64,000 nt of DNA from Synergistaceae bacterium DZ-S4 (GTDB lineage Bacteria; Synergistota; Synergistia; Synergistales; Synergistaceae), in assembly GCA_025943965.1 (NCBI GenBank), contig JAPCWD010000006.1:62001-126000 (forward strand), given 5' to 3'. Made by a program: the position numbers and the translations under genes. Shown piece after piece: positions 62,481 to 64,000 of the stretch. The notes beneath the pieces were generated by a model. The model saw only the letters and a list, made by a program, of their open reading frames with translations. It ran no database searches and was not told where the DNA came from. Positions within the stretch are counted from its first letter, which is position 1. Every line of letters begins with the position of its first letter.

Positions 62481-63851
62481 TAACTTGTGAAAATTTCACC
62501 CCCCTCTTTTTTTAAGCAGCCTTTGCGTTTTTAAAGAAATACTCCTGCATGAGTTTTTTCGTCACATTTGCCAATGTCCCCTCAGGCTCCAAAGAAGACT
62601 TCAGTGGCAATACCAACCGGACGGGAAATAATTTCCCCTTGTATTCGGCCCTCATGCCACTTTCTTTGCTGAGCAATATTGTGACTTTTGCCCTTGGTGG
62701 CACGTTATTGTCTGCTATTACAAAACGGCAGTTGTGTATTGATATTACTCCTGAATTATCGGTAACTCTTGGTATCCTGACGCAGAGAAGTGTGTCCAGA
62801 TTGAATTTTGCAGGTAATGGCAGAAAAGCGTTTTTATCAGAAGAAGGCTTGATGGCAAAACGGTCGTTGTATTTTTTTATATATCCCGGGAGAAATTTAT
62901 TGGCCTCTTCAATATTCCGGATATCCCGTATCCTGAATTCACTGACCAATCTGCTTTGGAGTGTTCCCCAAAGACGCTCTATCCGTCCTTTGGCCTGAGG
63001 TGTATTTGCCGGGAACATCTCTACGCCAAGCTCACGCATTATGCGGCCGAACTGTGTGACAGCCTTTTCCATTCCTGCCAATTCATCTTCGATCGATAGA
63101 GAGTACTCTTTTTTTTGTGTAGGAAAGAATACGCTGTACTTATCGGGGTAAAGGGACAATGGGACTCCATGTTTTTTGATCGTCTGACGTGTAACTTCCA
63201 GATATCCAAAGAGACACTCGGCTTCACACATATACAGCCCTGTAATAGTCCCTGTGGCATCATCTATGAACCCATGCAGAGACTGTTTTTTGCCGCTGCA
63301 AAACCAGTCATGCGGTGTTCCGTCTGCCTGGAGCATCATTCCTTCAGCCGGCTTCCTCGCTCGGAGCAAGTGCTTCTTATGTTTTCTGTGTTTCTTGGGG
63401 CTTTTTATCCCGGCTTTTGTAAGCAGTGAGTGTAAAGCTGAGTAGGAAATAACAATGCCTTCGTTTTCCTCCAGCAGTTCTTGGAAATGGGCGAAATTAC
63501 ATAGTTCGTAGGCATAAGAAGTTTTTAAAGAGATGATCCTGTCTTTGATTACGGCACTTAAACTATGAATTGGCCTGTGTTGTTTATTGCCGTGTATAAC
63601 AGCCTCGACTCCTGCTTTCCTGACCTCCTTCTTAAGTTGTTTGATGCGTCGCTCTGAAAGATTAAGTAACTTTGCCGCATCTTTAACAGTATTTTTCCCC
63701 TCAATAGCGCAATTGATAACGTGGTGCCTGCGGATCTCCTTATCTGTCATTGTGTACATCATCACTCCAAGTTACCACAATCTTGTCCTCCCAAGTCAGG
63801 GGGGGTGAAATTTTCATGTGATAAATTACAGGGTGAAATTATCATAAGTTA
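62481..63851. mobile_element. ISNCY-type insertion sequence
   Basis: About 1.37 kb with a single transposase. The outer ends TAACTTGTGAAAATTTCACCC (62481-62501) and, inverted, GGGTGAAATTATCATAAGTTA (63831-63851) match at 19 of 21 positions. A second, inner copy at the right end (63799-63816) repeats TGAAAATTTCACCCCCC, which also matches the left end over 17 bases. No clear target duplication is visible. The element lies between the B12 operon leader and tRNA-Tyr. Confidence 0.8.
62512..63759 (-). CDS. ISNCY-family transposase
   Basis: 415 residues from the ATG at 63759, five bases after GGAG (GTG and ATG starts just upstream are possible). N-terminal helix-turn-helix (NTVKDAAKLLNLSERRIKQL), then a DDE integrase core: MLQADGTPHDWF carries the first aspartate, SLYPDKYSVFF the second, and TPQAKGRIERLWGTLQ the glutamate. 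Full-length with no frameshift, so possibly active. Base composition is clearly more AT-rich than the flanking genes, consistent with a recent arrival. Confidence 0.9.
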   Translation of the reverse strand: MYTMTDKEIRRHHVINCAIEGKNTVKDAAKLLNLSERRIKQLKKEVRKAGVEAVIHGNKQHRPIHSLSAVIKDRIISLKTSYAYELCNFAHFQELLEENEGIVISYSALHSLLTKAGIKSPKKHRKHKKHLLRARKPAEGMMLQADGTPHDWFCSGKKQSLHGFIDDATGTITGLYMCEAECLFGYLEVTRQTIKKHGVPLSLYPDKYSVFFPTQKKEYSLSIEDELAGMEKAVTQFGRIMRELGVEMFPANTPQAKGRIERLWGTLQSRLVSEFRIRDIRNIEEANKFLPGYIKKYNDRFAIKPSSDKNAFLPLPAKFNLDTLLCVRIPRVTDNSGVISIHNCRFVIADNNVPPRAKVTILLSKESGMRAEYKGKLFPVRLVLPLKSSLEPEGTLANVTKKLMQEYFFKNAKAA

Positions 63852-63873
63852 AATACAGTTAAATACAGCTGTC

Positions 63874-63901
63874 TTGACAAACCGTGTATATAAGGTAGAA
63901 T
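63874..63901 (+). promoter_or_regulatory. promoter of tRNA-Tyr
   Basis: TTGACA (63874-63879), 16 bases, TAGAAT (63896-63901). The start would be near 63908, about 37 bases before the tRNA. Confidence 0.75.
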
Positions 63902-63944
63902 GTCTTTCCGTGAATACCGCATCGTTAAGCGGTTCGCTGTTAGT

Positions 63945-64000
63945 GGTAGGATGGCCGAGTGGTCAAAGGCAACAGACTGTAAATCTGTCGGCGAGAGCCT
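63945..64000 (+). tRNA. tRNA-Tyr (anticodon GTA), cut by the window edge
   Basis: Acceptor 5' strand GGTAGGA, D arm GGCCGAGTGGTCAAAGGC, anticodon arm ACAGA-CTGTAAA-TCTGT with anticodon GTA, then the start of a long variable arm (CGGCGAGAGCC). The 3' half lies outside the window. Confidence 0.92.

Overview
The window is a gene-dense, roughly 53% GC bacterial chromosome segment. It encodes a diderm cell: TonB/ExbB/ExbD, a TonB-dependent receptor, TolC and RND efflux, CMP-Kdo synthesis for LPS, and an LpxB-like glycosyltransferase. Its metabolism looks anaerobic and metal-rich: Feo iron uptake, a probable selenoprotein, ferredoxins and molbindin. The mix of diderm genes with Firmicutes-like ones (RemB before gyrB, YugP, a PASTA protein) suggests a Synergistota (Synergistaceae-type) genome. 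This is inferred from gene content, not from a database search.

Layout. 1-8235: a partial HAD gene and a probable 6S RNA on the minus strand, then a glycogen operon (GH57/phosphorylase fusion, glgA, glgC) ending in a glutaminase. 8236-8760: a non-coding block of 11-bp-period short repeats. 8759-11520: an Fe-S cluster operon (Rrf2 regulator, iscS, iscU-like, MOSC). 11548-18255: a Zn/Cd P-type ATPase, a CoA-disulfide reductase with rhodanese domain, a probable selenocysteine ArsC/Spx-like protein, a di-Mop molbindin, and an Lrp regulator with an aminotransferase. 18282-21460 (minus): kdsB-kdnB-kdnA, which together predict 8-amino-Kdo synthesis for LPS. 21591-25258: a small exported protein, tRNA-Ser, and copper genes (copA, copZ).

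25286-33718 (minus): rodZ, rpe, PASTA protein, rsmB, yugP, a sugar aminotransferase with a GntR regulator, and an LpxB-like glycosyltransferase. 33819-35951: remB-gyrB. 36169-46552: an RND/TolC/MFP efflux operon, gpmA, a diguanylate cyclase, an arginase-family enzyme, and a ferredoxin with a NapH-like membrane protein. 46556-48093 (minus): an amidohydrolase with a Crp/Fnr regulator.

48153-62245 is a micronutrient-uptake region. A cobalamin riboswitch with a terminator controls a btuB-type receptor. feoA-feoA-feoB carries palindromic metalloregulator sites. A Fur/Zur-znuA-znuC-znuB operon ends in a cbiR-like gene. A second cobalamin riboswitch with terminator precedes btuF-btuD-btuC-exbB-exbD-tonB. 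Receptor, energising complex, ABC transporter and a possible cobamide-remodelling enzyme together make a nearly complete B12 acquisition system. The window closes with an ISNCY-type insertion sequence (62481-63851) next to tRNA-Tyr.

Most notable observations: an in-frame TGA at the first redox position of a UxxC motif; the Kdo8N gene trio; a phosphorylase fused to a truncated GH57 protein with an internal ribosome-binding site; and two unexplained structured repeat loci (8248-8739 and 57341-57662).
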